This document shows, one piece after another, positions 15,529 to 22,885 of a stretch of 25,344 nucleotides of DNA (position 1 is its first letter; each line of letters starts with the position of its first letter). The notes below the pieces were generated by a model. The model was not told the origin of the DNA. It saw only the letters and a list, made by a program, of their open reading frames with translations, and searched no databases. Origin of the DNA: Bacillota bacterium (GTDB lineage Bacteria; Bacillota; Clostridia; Peptostreptococcales; Anaerovoracaceae); NCBI GenBank assembly GCA_016284575.1, contig JAEEPD010000216.1:1-25344 (forward strand), given 5' to 3'. A program made the translations under genes and the position numbers.

Positions 15529-16407
15529 CTATATATCGCTGCCCTTTAAGGGCACATAGACACGGGTCAGATATTGAGACTGATCCCTTGTATGAGGAGT
15601 ACCGAAGATGTACTCCTCTATTGATTTGTCCATAAGCTCGATGTGATTTATCGAGGCGTATTCATTTATCTGATCATAGGCCTTCTTCAGGCCCGGGTAC
15701 GGTCCCAGATGCAGAGTGGTGAGGGCCTGGAAGGCCTTCTGCTTTCTGCTGCTAGGACAGTCACCCACACTTTCTACAGGCTGATAGACCTCCAGATCTC
15801 CCTGCTGGTCCTCCGGGGCATCCGAAAACTGACGGTAATAGCCCCCGTGAAAAACGGCGCTTATTTCTCCGGTCGTCTCAAGTCCGTATTTTTCCACCAG
15901 CTTATATATTTCCATGCGGCGTTCAGTGAACAGCTGATTCACATTCCAGGGGCTCACATAACGGTTATACACCAGCCAGCGCTCCGGATACTGCACCAGA
16001 CTGATCTCATGCACAGGGAGGCTGTTGTTGCGGCTCTGTATCAGCACCTCCATGGCCTCATTGGCCCGCATCATCATATCTATGGCATGATTATAGCGCC
16101 CCAGCGCATCGTCCAGCTCCGCCCTGGCGGCTGCCACCCCCTGATTCAGCTTAAGTCTCAGCAGGTTTATATTCCGGGTCTTGAGGATCTCTGCGATCTC
16201 CGACAGAGGAAAGTTCATCTTCTGCAGCTCCTTCAGAAGCAGGATCTCCTGCATCTGGGATTTCTCGTAGAAGCGGTAACCACTCTCATCGTCTCTCATG
16301 GAAGGAGACAGGATGCCGTGTTCGTCGTAGTAGCGCAGCTGCTTGGGCGTAACGTTGCAAAGCTCTGCAAACTGACCTATGCTGTAATAGATTTCTCTGT
16401 TGTCCAT
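15529..16407 (-). CDS. MerR-family regulator with GyrI-like ligand domain (BmrR-like)
   Basis: A 292-residue activator. The N-terminal winged helix-turn-helix begins YSIGQFAELCNVTPKQLRYY, then ESGYRFYEKSQMQEI. A long dimerisation helix lies at about 80-125, and a C-terminal effector-binding domain (about 140-285) has the GyrI/BmrR pattern (YVSPWNVNQLF, HLGPYPGLKKAYDQINEY). Such proteins sense bulky, often cationic compounds and activate efflux genes. The frame is open to a TTG at 16422, but the ATG at 16407 has TTGAGG upstream. It lies downstream of the DUF819 gene, beyond a terminator, so is probably expressed separately. Target genes are not evident; the GcvP-like operon is one candidate. 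Confidence 0.88.
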   Translation of the reverse strand: MDNREIYYSIGQFAELCNVTPKQLRYYDEHGILSPSMRDDESGYRFYEKSQMQEILLLKELQKMNFPLSEIAEILKTRNINLLRLKLNQGVAAARAELDDALGRYNHAIDMMMRANEAMEVLIQSRNNSLPVHEISLVQYPERWLVYNRYVSPWNVNQLFTERRMEIYKLVEKYGLETTGEISAVFHGGYYRQFSDAPEDQQGDLEVYQPVESVGDCPSSRKQKAFQALTTLHLGPYPGLKKAYDQINEYASINHIELMDKSIEEYIFGTPHTRDQSQYLTRVYVPLKGSDI

Positions 16408-16482
16408 ACTCAGATACCTCAAAATCTATTTTATCATATTATCATTCGCTTAATATATTCACAAATTTTATAGTAATAATAA

Positions 16483-16504
16483 GGCGGCCCTGTAAAGGAC
16501 CGCC
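16483..16504 (-). terminator. Bidirectional terminator after the DUF819 gene
   Basis: An 8-bp stem (GGCGGTCC/GGGCCGCC on the minus strand, one G-T pair) with a 6-base loop and T-rich sequence on both sides. Confidence 0.8.
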
Positions 16505-16532
16505 CTTTTAATTTCAGATGACTTCAGCCAGC

Positions 16533-17738
16533 TTAGCTGAACATGGTGAAGAGGAAGATGCCGTAATAGTTGCCGATTACGTAACCGAGGGTTCCTACCA
16601 GCAGTGCGGGAACTACCAGGCTGTGCCAGCCCTTTGCGATCGCGAAGGCTGCGGAGGTGGTGGGGCCGCCGATGTTTGCGTTGGATGCAACGGTGATCTC
16701 CTCGATGCTGTACTTGAAGATCTTGCCGAATACCAGAGAGAAGATCATGTTGAAGCCTACAACGAAGGCTGCAAGCACCAGCAGCAGAGGCGCGTTCTTG
16801 ATGATCATTTCAACAGAGGCAGGGGCGCCGATTACAGCAAAGAAGATGTGGATAAGGAAGGTTCCGATCTCCTGTGCGCCTGCAATATTGCCCAGGAACT
16901 TGGGGAATGCAGTGGCAAGAACTGTGGTGATGGTGGTGATCAGCAGATACTGGTTGCCGAACAGGCCATTGAGCAAAGTGAAGAAGAAGTTGGTGGTAGG
17001 AATGATGCTTCCGAACCAGCCGGCCAGCAGCTTGGAAACTGCTACAATGGAGAAGGCAACTGCGCAGGCCTTTGCGATATCCAGCAGAGCGACCGGTTTA
17101 GCCTGCCAGTATGCAGCAGCGCTGTTGTCTGTGGATGCGCCAAGTTTCTCCTGCTCGTCGATCAGAGGATGCTTATAGTGATTATAGACCCATTTGATGC
17201 CGGGGAGAGCAACCAGCAGGAAGAAGTAGAGAACCATCAGCAGGTTATCCGCAACGATGGCCGCGGATACCAGGGATCCGTCTGCGCCGGTGGCATCAGC
17301 CATGGCAACAAGGTTTACGGAGCCGCCTACATAGGTTCCAACGAACATGGATGTGGCAGATCTGGCCTGAGCAAGGCCCAGTGCGCCGCGGAGAGCGAAG
17401 AAGCCCAGAACGCCGCCCACAATGGAGCCCAGAGAGCTCAGCATGAACATGCCGAACATTCTTCCGGATTCCTTCCAGATCTTCTTAATGTTTGCATTGA
17501 AGAGCAGGAAAGGAATTGCCAGAGGTACTACGTAGCCCCATACAAAATCATATGCAGGCGCATCGGTAGGAATGATCCTGAAGTTTGCAAGAAGCATGGC
17601 CAGGATCAGTGCGATAACACAGGCGGTCATCTTTGCTGCCCATTTGTATTTCTGTTCGAGCCAGATGGATACAGCAGCGATAACGACCAGGATCGCGAAC
17701 AACAGCCAGGAGCTGTCAACAGGGATTAAAGTAGACAT
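16533..17738 (-). CDS. DUF819 family membrane transporter-like protein (YjcL-like)
   Basis: A 401-residue polytopic membrane protein with about ten hydrophobic segments and the DUF819 signature regions: YVVPLAIPFLLFNANIKKI, SATSMFVGTYVGGSVNLVAM and the matching second-half NANIGGPTTSAAFAIAKGW. The inverted internal symmetry and Gly-rich re-entrant loops are those of a secondary transporter. Substrate is not known for the family. It follows the GcvPA/GcvPB-like pair by 96 bases on the same strand and is closed by a terminator, so it is probably the permease for the substrate or product of those enzymes. The ATG has AAAGGCGG upstream. Confidence 0.85.
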   Translation of the reverse strand: MSTLIPVDSSWLLFAILVVIAAVSIWLEQKYKWAAKMTACVIALILAMLLANFRIIPTDAPAYDFVWGYVVPLAIPFLLFNANIKKIWKESGRMFGMFMLSSLGSIVGGVLGFFALRGALGLAQARSATSMFVGTYVGGSVNLVAMADATGADGSLVSAAIVADNLLMVLYFFLLVALPGIKWVYNHYKHPLIDEQEKLGASTDNSAAAYWQAKPVALLDIAKACAVAFSIVAVSKLLAGWFGSIIPTTNFFFTLLNGLFGNQYLLITTITTVLATAFPKFLGNIAGAQEIGTFLIHIFFAVIGAPASVEMIIKNAPLLLVLAAFVVGFNMIFSLVFGKIFKYSIEEITVASNANIGGPTTSAAFAIAKGWHSLVVPALLVGTLGYVIGNYYGIFLFTMFS

Positions 17739-17834
17739 AATATGCCGCCTTTCTTAAAATAAATATAGATATATCTATTCCTCCGGAGGAGCAGACCGGA
17801 GCCTGCGCCTCCGTTTATAACTGTTATCTGCCCG
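17739..17834 (-). promoter_or_regulatory. Intergenic leader of the DUF819 gene with stacked palindromes
   Basis: These 96 bases hold a perfect 14-bp palindrome (ATAGATATATCTAT, 17765-17778), directly beside a 10-bp palindrome (CCTCCGGAGG, 17780-17789) and a CGGAG/CTCCG hairpin (about 17794-17813). It could be an operator, an attenuator or an mRNA-processing site that sets transporter level apart from enzyme level. Confidence 0.4.
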
Positions 17835-19397
17835 CTATTTGTCCTTGCAGAGGTATTTCTTATAGCCTCTCCAGGTGGTAGCGAACTTCTCCCATTCGGT
17901 CAGGTAGCTTTCATCGATCTGTGTGGCCAGAGCAGCCTTGTGGGGCGCCGTCTTCACCACATCAGGATCCTCGTAAGCCTCCTTTGCGATGGACCTGATA
18001 GCCTCCACATACTCGTCGATGTCATCCTTGGAGTAGCTTTCCACAGGCTCCGGGGTGAAGGGCTCCGGAATCAGCCTGGGATGATGGCTGGCGAAGTAGT
18101 CCTGGAAACCGTAATCCACCACTCTTCTGGCGATATCATCTGTGGTGACGCCGGTGTCCTTTGTCAGCTGCTCCCAGCTCATTCTCGCCTGCTCCATCCT
18201 GAACTTGCCTTCTGCCATGGGCATGGAAAGTCCGGGGATATCAGACATCTTCTTCAGCATGTAGTTGTTGTTAAGTATGGACAGCTCGCCTACGGCCTTC
18301 ATTCCGTCGGGGCCCATGCTCCTTATATAGGCGTAGGTCCTGAGCAGCACTGCAGGAACGCCGTAGAACTTGCGGACCTTTCCTATACTCTCCGGATTGT
18401 CATACCTGAGATAATACTTTTCGCCGTCGAACTCCACAGTGGGGCTTGCAAGGAAGCCTGCAAGCTCTGCGCTTACGCAGGAAGCGCCTGCAGCCGGACC
18501 CTGGCAGCCGTGGGGAGAGGAGAAGGACTTGTGCAGATTGTAGTGGCACATATCGAAGCCCGCGTCCCTTGCCCTTGTGATGCCGAATACGCCATTCAGA
18601 TTAGCCTGATCGTAAACGCAGAGGCCGCCTACTGAGTGCACCAGATCCACAAACTGACGGATCTTGTCATTATAGATACCGGTATCCTCGGGGTTGGTGA
18701 TCATAAGCGCCGCGGTATGTTCGTTGACTGCAGCCTTCAGGGCCTCAAGATCGGGCAGACCGTCCTCGCCCGGGTAAAGCGTTATGACCTTATACCCCAG
18801 CGTTGCGGCTGCACCTGGATTTGCAGGATGGGACAGGATAGTTGTGATTATCTCGTTCTTAACATCCGCAAGGCCCTTGGATTCGAAGTACGCCCTTATG
18901 ATGGACACATTCTGGAATATTGCCTGAGAACCGCCGCCTGCCTGAAGACCCACTCTGTCCATGCCTGAAATAGCCTTCAGATACTGCTCGTCCTTATACA
19001 TTATTTCAAGTATGCCCTGGATGGTGGATTCGTCCTGCAGAGGATGTACCTCCTGCAGCTTTTCGCTGCGGACAAACTGCTCGTTGATCTTAGGACTGTA
19101 CTTCATGGTGCAGGTGCCAAGACCTATATCGATGTTTATATCGGTTCCTATAGTCTCCTGAGAGAGCCTCATGTAGTGGCGCAGCACCTCCATCTGAGAC
19201 ATCTCCGGAAGAGCCGGAGCCTTTTTGCGGACCATGCCGGCGGGGATCAGGCCTTCGGCACTGCCCACAGTCTTTTTGATTTTATCCGATGCCTGAGGGA
19301 TGAGCACGCCGCGCTTGCCCTTCTCACCCATTTCCATAATGATGGGCTCGTCCCAGCGGGCTTCATGGAAATCTCTTGGTCTATTGATGTTTGCCAT
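17835..19397 (-). CDS. gcvPB: GcvPB-like PLP enzyme subunit (divergent glycine dehydrogenase subunit 2)
   Basis: A 520-residue protein of the GcvPB family, the PLP-carrying half of split glycine decarboxylase. Conserved: the GTCTMKYSPKINE block (95-107), Asp263 in YDQANLNG, and PLP lysine Lys290 in NLHKSFSSPHG. Departures: LQPAAGAHGEW of classic enzymes is LQAGGGSQAIF (151-161), DSAHGTNPAS is LSHPANPGAA (188-197), and HGGGGPGAG is HGCQGPAAG (296-304). These positions shape the cofactor and substrate pocket, so the substrate may not be glycine. The ATG at 19397 shares its A with the GcvPA-like stop (TAATG). The family label is sure; canonical glycine cleavage activity is doubtful, so the symbol is a family label. 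Confidence 0.82.
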   Translation of the reverse strand: MANINRPRDFHEARWDEPIIMEMGEKGKRGVLIPQASDKIKKTVGSAEGLIPAGMVRKKAPALPEMSQMEVLRHYMRLSQETIGTDINIDIGLGTCTMKYSPKINEQFVRSEKLQEVHPLQDESTIQGILEIMYKDEQYLKAISGMDRVGLQAGGGSQAIFQNVSIIRAYFESKGLADVKNEIITTILSHPANPGAAATLGYKVITLYPGEDGLPDLEALKAAVNEHTAALMITNPEDTGIYNDKIRQFVDLVHSVGGLCVYDQANLNGVFGITRARDAGFDMCHYNLHKSFSSPHGCQGPAAGASCVSAELAGFLASPTVEFDGEKYYLRYDNPESIGKVRKFYGVPAVLLRTYAYIRSMGPDGMKAVGELSILNNNYMLKKMSDIPGLSMPMAEGKFRMEQARMSWEQLTKDTGVTTDDIARRVVDYGFQDYFASHHPRLIPEPFTPEPVESYSKDDIDEYVEAIRSIAKEAYEDPDVVKTAPHKAALATQIDESYLTEWEKFATTWRGYKKYLCKDK

Positions 19398-20818
19398 TAC
19401 TTGCACCCCCCAACTATTTCCTCGAGAGCAGCTTTAAGAGCAGCTATATCCTCCTCCGTGGTAAGCTCGGAAATGCAGTAAAGGGAGCTCTGGCCATACT
19501 GCGGGAACTCGCGGCTCAGATCCTTGCCGCCGAAGATCTTCTTTTCAAGCAGCGCCTTATTTACTTCTCCGGCAGTCTTTCCGCATCCGTCGAAATTGAC
19601 GACAAACTCCTGGAAGTTGCAGCCGCCGAAGAGATTGACCTTAAGCCCCTTGATCTTGCTCAGCTCTTCTATTGCATATGCGGTCTTCTGCAGGATGCTT
19701 TCACCCAGCTCATACATGCCCTGAGGACCCATGCTGGCAAGATAGATGCCTGCAGTGATGCCCCAAAGGCCGGTCTCGGTGCCGAAGTACTCATTGGCAT
19801 TTTCTCTGCTGCCGTGTGAGCTTCTGTAGTTCATAGCCCTGCCCCAGCCGAATTTGCCTTCCTCCTTTGTACGGCAGATACCATACATATAGGTCGGGAA
19901 CTGCTTCAGAAGAGCCAGATCCTGCTGACAGGCTATGAAGCCGGCCTGGCCGCCGCCGAACTGAATATGCATTCCCAGAGGCTGTATATCGCCAACCACC
20001 AGGTCTGCGCCAAGATTTGCGGGGCTTTCCACTATTCCCAGGGAAGCCACTTCGGGCTGCGCGATAACCAGGGCTCCTGCCTTGTGAGCCAGCTCGGCTA
20101 TCTTTTCTGCGTTCTTCTCGAAAAAGCCCAGATAGGAGGGATTTTCATAGAATACTGCCGCAGTCTTATTTGAGGAAAGCTTTGCCTTGAGATCCTCCAG
20201 GTCCATGCAGCCGTCCGCGCCTGCCTTCACGCTCACCAGCTTAAGCTGGCCCCTGCAGTAGGATTCGGCAGCGCTCAGGACCTCCTTGCACATGGTTTCG
20301 GGGATCAGCACTGTGTCAGTATCCTTGCCTGCTGCCTTCCAGTATCTCTTAGCCATTCTGAAGGAAGAAATTACGGACTGGGTCACATCGTAGGTGGTAT
20401 AGCTGACCACATCCATGTCCAGAAGCTCAGCCATCATGCTGGCATATTCAAAGAAGGCCTGCATCTTGCCGTGATCGGAATAGGTGTCGCCGCAGTAGGC
20501 TGTCAGAAACTCGCCTCTCATGTTGAGCTCATCACAGATAGCCGGTACCTGGTGCTTGTAGCAGCCTGCCCCGAGGAAGCTGGTGTATTCCTCTGTGGTG
20601 ATATCCTTGTCAAGGATGCCCATCACATGCTTTTTCAGCTCATACTCGTTAACGATGGGCTCCGGAAGATCCAGACGGCCTTTGAAAAGCAGATCGTCAG
20701 GGATGATGCTCTTGTAGATCTCTTCAATACTCCCCACCCCCACAGTGTCCAGCATTTCCTTCTTTATTTCGGGAACGCTGTTTGGCAGATAGGGATGAAC
20801 AAATTCTTTATTCTTCAA
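19397..20818 (-). CDS. gcvPA: GcvPA-like subunit (divergent glycine dehydrogenase subunit 1)
   Basis: A 473-residue homologue of GcvPA, which pairs with GcvPB to form the decarboxylase heterotetramer. The family N-terminus is recognisable (FVHPYLPNSVPEIKKEMLD, then FLGAGCY). The classic TAYTPYQPEISQG loop is TAYCGDTYSDHG, and the TREQHIRREKATSNICTNQ block is replaced by a stretch around YRSSHGSRENANEYFGTETG. The start is TTG (20816-20818) with AAAGGAG 10 bases upstream and a stop codon just before it in frame. A 6-codon ORF beginning ATGAGT overlaps the start in another frame. Stop and GcvPB-like start overlap by one base. No GcvH, GcvT or Lpd is nearby and no glycine riboswitch precedes it. 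The symbol is a family label. Confidence 0.82.
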   Translation of the reverse strand: MKNKEFVHPYLPNSVPEIKKEMLDTVGVGSIEEIYKSIIPDDLLFKGRLDLPEPIVNEYELKKHVMGILDKDITTEEYTSFLGAGCYKHQVPAICDELNMRGEFLTAYCGDTYSDHGKMQAFFEYASMMAELLDMDVVSYTTYDVTQSVISSFRMAKRYWKAAGKDTDTVLIPETMCKEVLSAAESYCRGQLKLVSVKAGADGCMDLEDLKAKLSSNKTAAVFYENPSYLGFFEKNAEKIAELAHKAGALVIAQPEVASLGIVESPANLGADLVVGDIQPLGMHIQFGGGQAGFIACQQDLALLKQFPTYMYGICRTKEEGKFGWGRAMNYRSSHGSRENANEYFGTETGLWGITAGIYLASMGPQGMYELGESILQKTAYAIEELSKIKGLKVNLFGGCNFQEFVVNFDGCGKTAGEVNKALLEKKIFGGKDLSREFPQYGQSSLYCISELTTEEDIAALKAALEEIVGGCK

Positions 20819-20850
20819 AAATACTCATCTCCTTTAAAATCACTTCCAAC

Positions 20851-20879
20851 TCTATCTATATATACATATACGATAGATA
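20851..20879 (-). promoter_or_regulatory. Inverted repeat upstream of the GcvPA-like gene
   Basis: TCTATC (20851-20856) and GATAGA (20872-20877) form an AT-rich inverted repeat just before the ribosome site, close to weak -35/-10-like elements (TTGAAT at 20884-20889; TATATA at 20859-20864). The TATCTAT core recurs in the 14-bp palindrome before the DUF819 gene of the same operon. Confidence 0.3.
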
Positions 20880-20900
20880 CATTATTCAATAAAGATATAA

Positions 20901-20921
20901 ACCTTCCCCTAAGGGGAAGGT
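20901..20921 (-). terminator. Terminator of the SDR operon
   Basis: A perfect 9-bp stem (ACCTTCCCC/GGGGAAGGT) with a 3-base loop, followed by TTATATCTTTATT on the minus strand. It separates the SDR gene from the GcvP-like operon. Confidence 0.85.
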
Positions 20922-20956
20922 CAAGGGAAAATTGCAAAAAAATTAACAAGGGAGGC

Positions 20957-21718
20957 TTACGCCTTCCCCTGCTGTTTGCACCATATGTCCATGACCAGAT
21001 CCACCGGCAGGAATTTGATGAGTCTCACCTGTCTGCGCACTGGTGCGCCCAGGATGGAGAGCTTCTTTTTCTTTTTCAGGTCCTTCATGGCCTGCTCTAT
21101 CACCTGCTGGGGAGTGTACCAGCGGTCGTAATACTTTATGGTATCGTCGTGAACAGCGGTATCCATAAATTCGGTCTTTATCCAGCCCGGGCAGACGCAC
21201 ATCACATGGATGCCCCGGGTCTTGAGCTCACGGCCCAGGCTTCTCGAAAAGCTGAGCACATAAGCCTTGCTGGCTGCATATACGTTGATGTAGGGCACCG
21301 GCTGGTGACTGGAGTTGGAGCCGAGGTTGATGATGTCATCGCCCTCTTTCATGTAAGGCAGGCTCAGAAGACACATGGCGGTGAGAGCCTTATCGTTGAG
21401 CTCTATGATGCCCAGCTGTTCGTCCAGACCCATCTCCTCGAAGGTACCGAAAAGGCCGTAGCCCGCAGCGTTGACAAGCACGCGGATCTCAGGCTTTTCA
21501 GCCTCCAGAAGAGCCTTATACGCGTCAAGGCTGGCCTTGTCCGAAAGATCCCAGGCAAGAGCTCTGACCTTAGTTCTGCACCTTTCCTGCAGCTCCTCCA
21601 GTCTCTCCCTTCTTCTTGCCACCACCCACAGCTCATCCAGCTCGAACTCTTTGTCGATGGCATATACGAACTCTCTTCCCATTCCGGAGGAGGCTCCTGT
21701 TATAACTGCTATTTTCAT
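20957..21718 (-). CDS. Short-chain dehydrogenase/reductase (SDR)
   Basis: A 253-residue classical SDR, NAD(P)-dependent. The cofactor motif TGASSGMG (8-15) opens a Rossmann fold. An NAAG element follows in VLVNAAGYGLFG, then the catalytic Ser in LGSNSSHQPV and the YAASK tetrad motif, and the PGWIKTEF loop after it. The basic RRR after the second strand suggests NADPH. The C-terminus has a hydrophobic segment that could touch the membrane. Substrate is unknown. It starts 3 bases after the stop of the upstream unknown gene and is the last gene before a terminator. The ATG has AAAGG 8 bases upstream. Confidence 0.9.
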   Translation of the reverse strand: MKIAVITGASSGMGREFVYAIDKEFELDELWVVARRRERLEELQERCRTKVRALAWDLSDKASLDAYKALLEAEKPEIRVLVNAAGYGLFGTFEEMGLDEQLGIIELNDKALTAMCLLSLPYMKEGDDIINLGSNSSHQPVPYINVYAASKAYVLSFSRSLGRELKTRGIHVMCVCPGWIKTEFMDTAVHDDTIKYYDRWYTPQQVIEQAMKDLKKKKKLSILGAPVRRQVRLIKFLPVDLVMDIWCKQQGKA

Positions 21719-21721
21719 GCT

Positions 21722-22396
21722 CTAACCTTTCTTTTCGTTATTCTGTATTTCTTCCGGATGGGCAAATTTCCTCCAGATCCTTTCTGCCATAAGCCCATAG
21801 CTTAGGCGGCCTCCAAATTCGGTGCCAAGGGCCCGGAGCTGAAGATTCGGTCTGTCCGGATATTTTTCTTTTGAGTCGGCTGCGGTCTGGCTGAGTCTCC
21901 AGGCCAGAATGTCCATGGATCTTGACAGCCTCATGACGCTGAAAAGCTGCAGGAACTCCTTAAAGCCAGAAAGCCTTACGGAGGGCTGATGAAAGACGGC
22001 GCTGTCCTTTGGGAATGCTGTCTCTGCCTGCTCCTCCTGAAGGCTGTCCTCTCCCTGAGCCTTGGGATGCTCCGGGAGTACAGCCCTTTCACCTGCTTCG
22101 CCTGCGTCCTGTCCCAGCCTGTAATATTCCAGTATGGTGGGAAGACCCAGCTGGCAGGGCCCCACCGTCCAGCTTCTGACGGGGAGCCTGAAAACGGTCC
22201 CCAAAAGCCCCGTCGCCAGCAGCGCTCCGTACTCGCAGAGGCGGAAATACCGCGGCCTGAAGCTGTTTTCTATCATAAAAACTGACTGTAAAAAGGAGAC
22301 CTTGCATCCCCGCAGGGTCTCCTTTTGATCACATGCCATTGAAGCCCTTTCCCAGAGCCTCAGATTTTTTTCTGTCCTTTCGGGAAGCTTAGGCAT
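21722..22396 (-). CDS. Unrecognised 224-residue protein
   Basis: I do not recognise this family. The open frame begins further left, but the ATG at 22396 overlaps the stop of the 123-residue gene (ATGCCTAA), a usual coupling arrangement, and has AGAAGAGAA upstream. The most structured part is about residues 30-80 (FMIENSFRPRYFRLCEYGAL, then SWTVGPCQLGLPTILEY), which faintly recalls Glu-containing lysozyme-like folds. A Glu/Gln-rich insertion (about 85-125) and a helical basic C-terminus follow. The coding region contains a strong hairpin with T-runs (22291-22326). If that is a real terminator, the protein could start at the ATG at 22276, which lacks a ribosome site. Confidence 0.6.
   Translation of the reverse strand: MPKLPERTEKNLRLWERASMACDQKETLRGCKVSFLQSVFMIENSFRPRYFRLCEYGALLATGLLGTVFRLPVRSWTVGPCQLGLPTILEYYRLGQDAGEAGERAVLPEHPKAQGEDSLQEEQAETAFPKDSAVFHQPSVRLSGFKEFLQLFSVMRLSRSMDILAWRLSQTAADSKEKYPDRPNLQLRALGTEFGGRLSYGLMAERIWRKFAHPEEIQNNEKKG
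22291..22326 (-). terminator. Terminator-like hairpin inside an open reading frame
   Basis: A perfect 11-bp stem (AAAAGGAGACC/GGTCTCCTTTT) with a 14-base loop that contains an extra TGC/GCA pairing. It is followed by a T-run on the minus strand and resembles a bidirectional intrinsic terminator. It lies 62 bases past the stop of the 123-residue gene, within the first 35 codons of the next frame. Confidence 0.6.
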
Positions 22397-22760
22397 TTCT
22401 CTTCTGCTGCAGCAGAACCTCCTGCAGCAGCATGTACTTATCCATCTGGGGAACAGCCAGCTCCTCGATGGGGCCCAGGCCATCCTCAGTTACCAGCTGG
22501 GCACAGAGCTTCCACTGGTTGGCGGAATCGTTCAGGAAATAGAACACGGCCTCCTCCAGAGGTGCGCAGAGAGATGTTTCCATAAGCTTTGCGTCCTTGC
22601 CCTTGTTATATGGGTCGTTTTCTATCATGAAATCCACCAGCTCTTCGTTTTCGCTGTTCTCAAGATACTTGGCCAGGCTCTCCCAGACCAGCTTGTCCTC
22701 CTTGGTGGCAAGCTTCATGTTATTGATGATCTCAACCATGGGATTTACTTCATTGCTCAT
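22389..22760 (-). CDS. Unrecognised 123-residue protein
   Basis: I do not recognise this family. It is a soluble, mostly helical, acidic protein beginning MSNEVNPMVEIINNMKLATK, with no signal peptide or membrane helix and one Cys pair region (LCAPLEEAVFYFL, WKLCAQLV). The frame is open 16 codons further, but the ATG at 22760 has AAAGGAA upstream. It is the first gene of a unit continuing into the 224-residue protein (8-base overlap) and the SDR. A promoter candidate lies at 22826-22854. Confidence 0.72.
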   Translation of the reverse strand: MSNEVNPMVEIINNMKLATKEDKLVWESLAKYLENSENEELVDFMIENDPYNKGKDAKLMETSLCAPLEEAVFYFLNDSANQWKLCAQLVTEDGLGPIEELAVPQMDKYMLLQEVLLQQKRNA

Positions 22761-22818
22761 AGCTTTATTCCTTTCCTTGCCGTGCTCCCTTGGGAGCCGG
22801 TCCATCAATATCTTCTTA

Positions 22819-22854
22819 CAGTAAAATCTTACTGCATACGGCAGCGAAAATCAA
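22819..22854 (-). promoter_or_regulatory. Predicted promoter with palindromic -10 region
   Basis: On the minus strand, TTGATT (22849-22854) and TAAGAT (22826-22831) are 17 bases apart. A 16-base palindrome with CAGTAA/TTACTG arms (22819-22834) covers the -10, so a repressor site is plausible. It would serve the two unknown genes and the SDR. Confidence 0.4.
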
Positions 22855-22885
22855 ACTAAACCTGCGTCCTGCGGGGCATCCTGCT

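Noticed and set aside
15521..15546. A 9-bp inverted repeat at the MerR stop codon as terminator
   Set aside because: No T-run follows on either strand; the neighbouring GCCGC/GCGGC hairpin with TTTTTT is the better terminator.
16518..17729. A 403-codon plus-strand open frame over the DUF819 gene
   Set aside because: The antisense translation is Cys/Gly/Gln-rich and featureless, while the minus strand encodes a regular membrane protein.
20819..20956. Possible glycine riboswitch before the GcvPA-like gene
   Set aside because: The gap is only 138 bases, includes a terminator for the previous gene, and shows no tandem aptamer-like conserved blocks.
20471..21805. A 444-codon plus-strand open frame over the GcvPA-like gene and the SDR
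   Set aside because: It crosses two real minus-strand genes and the terminator between them, and encodes a sequence without domain features.
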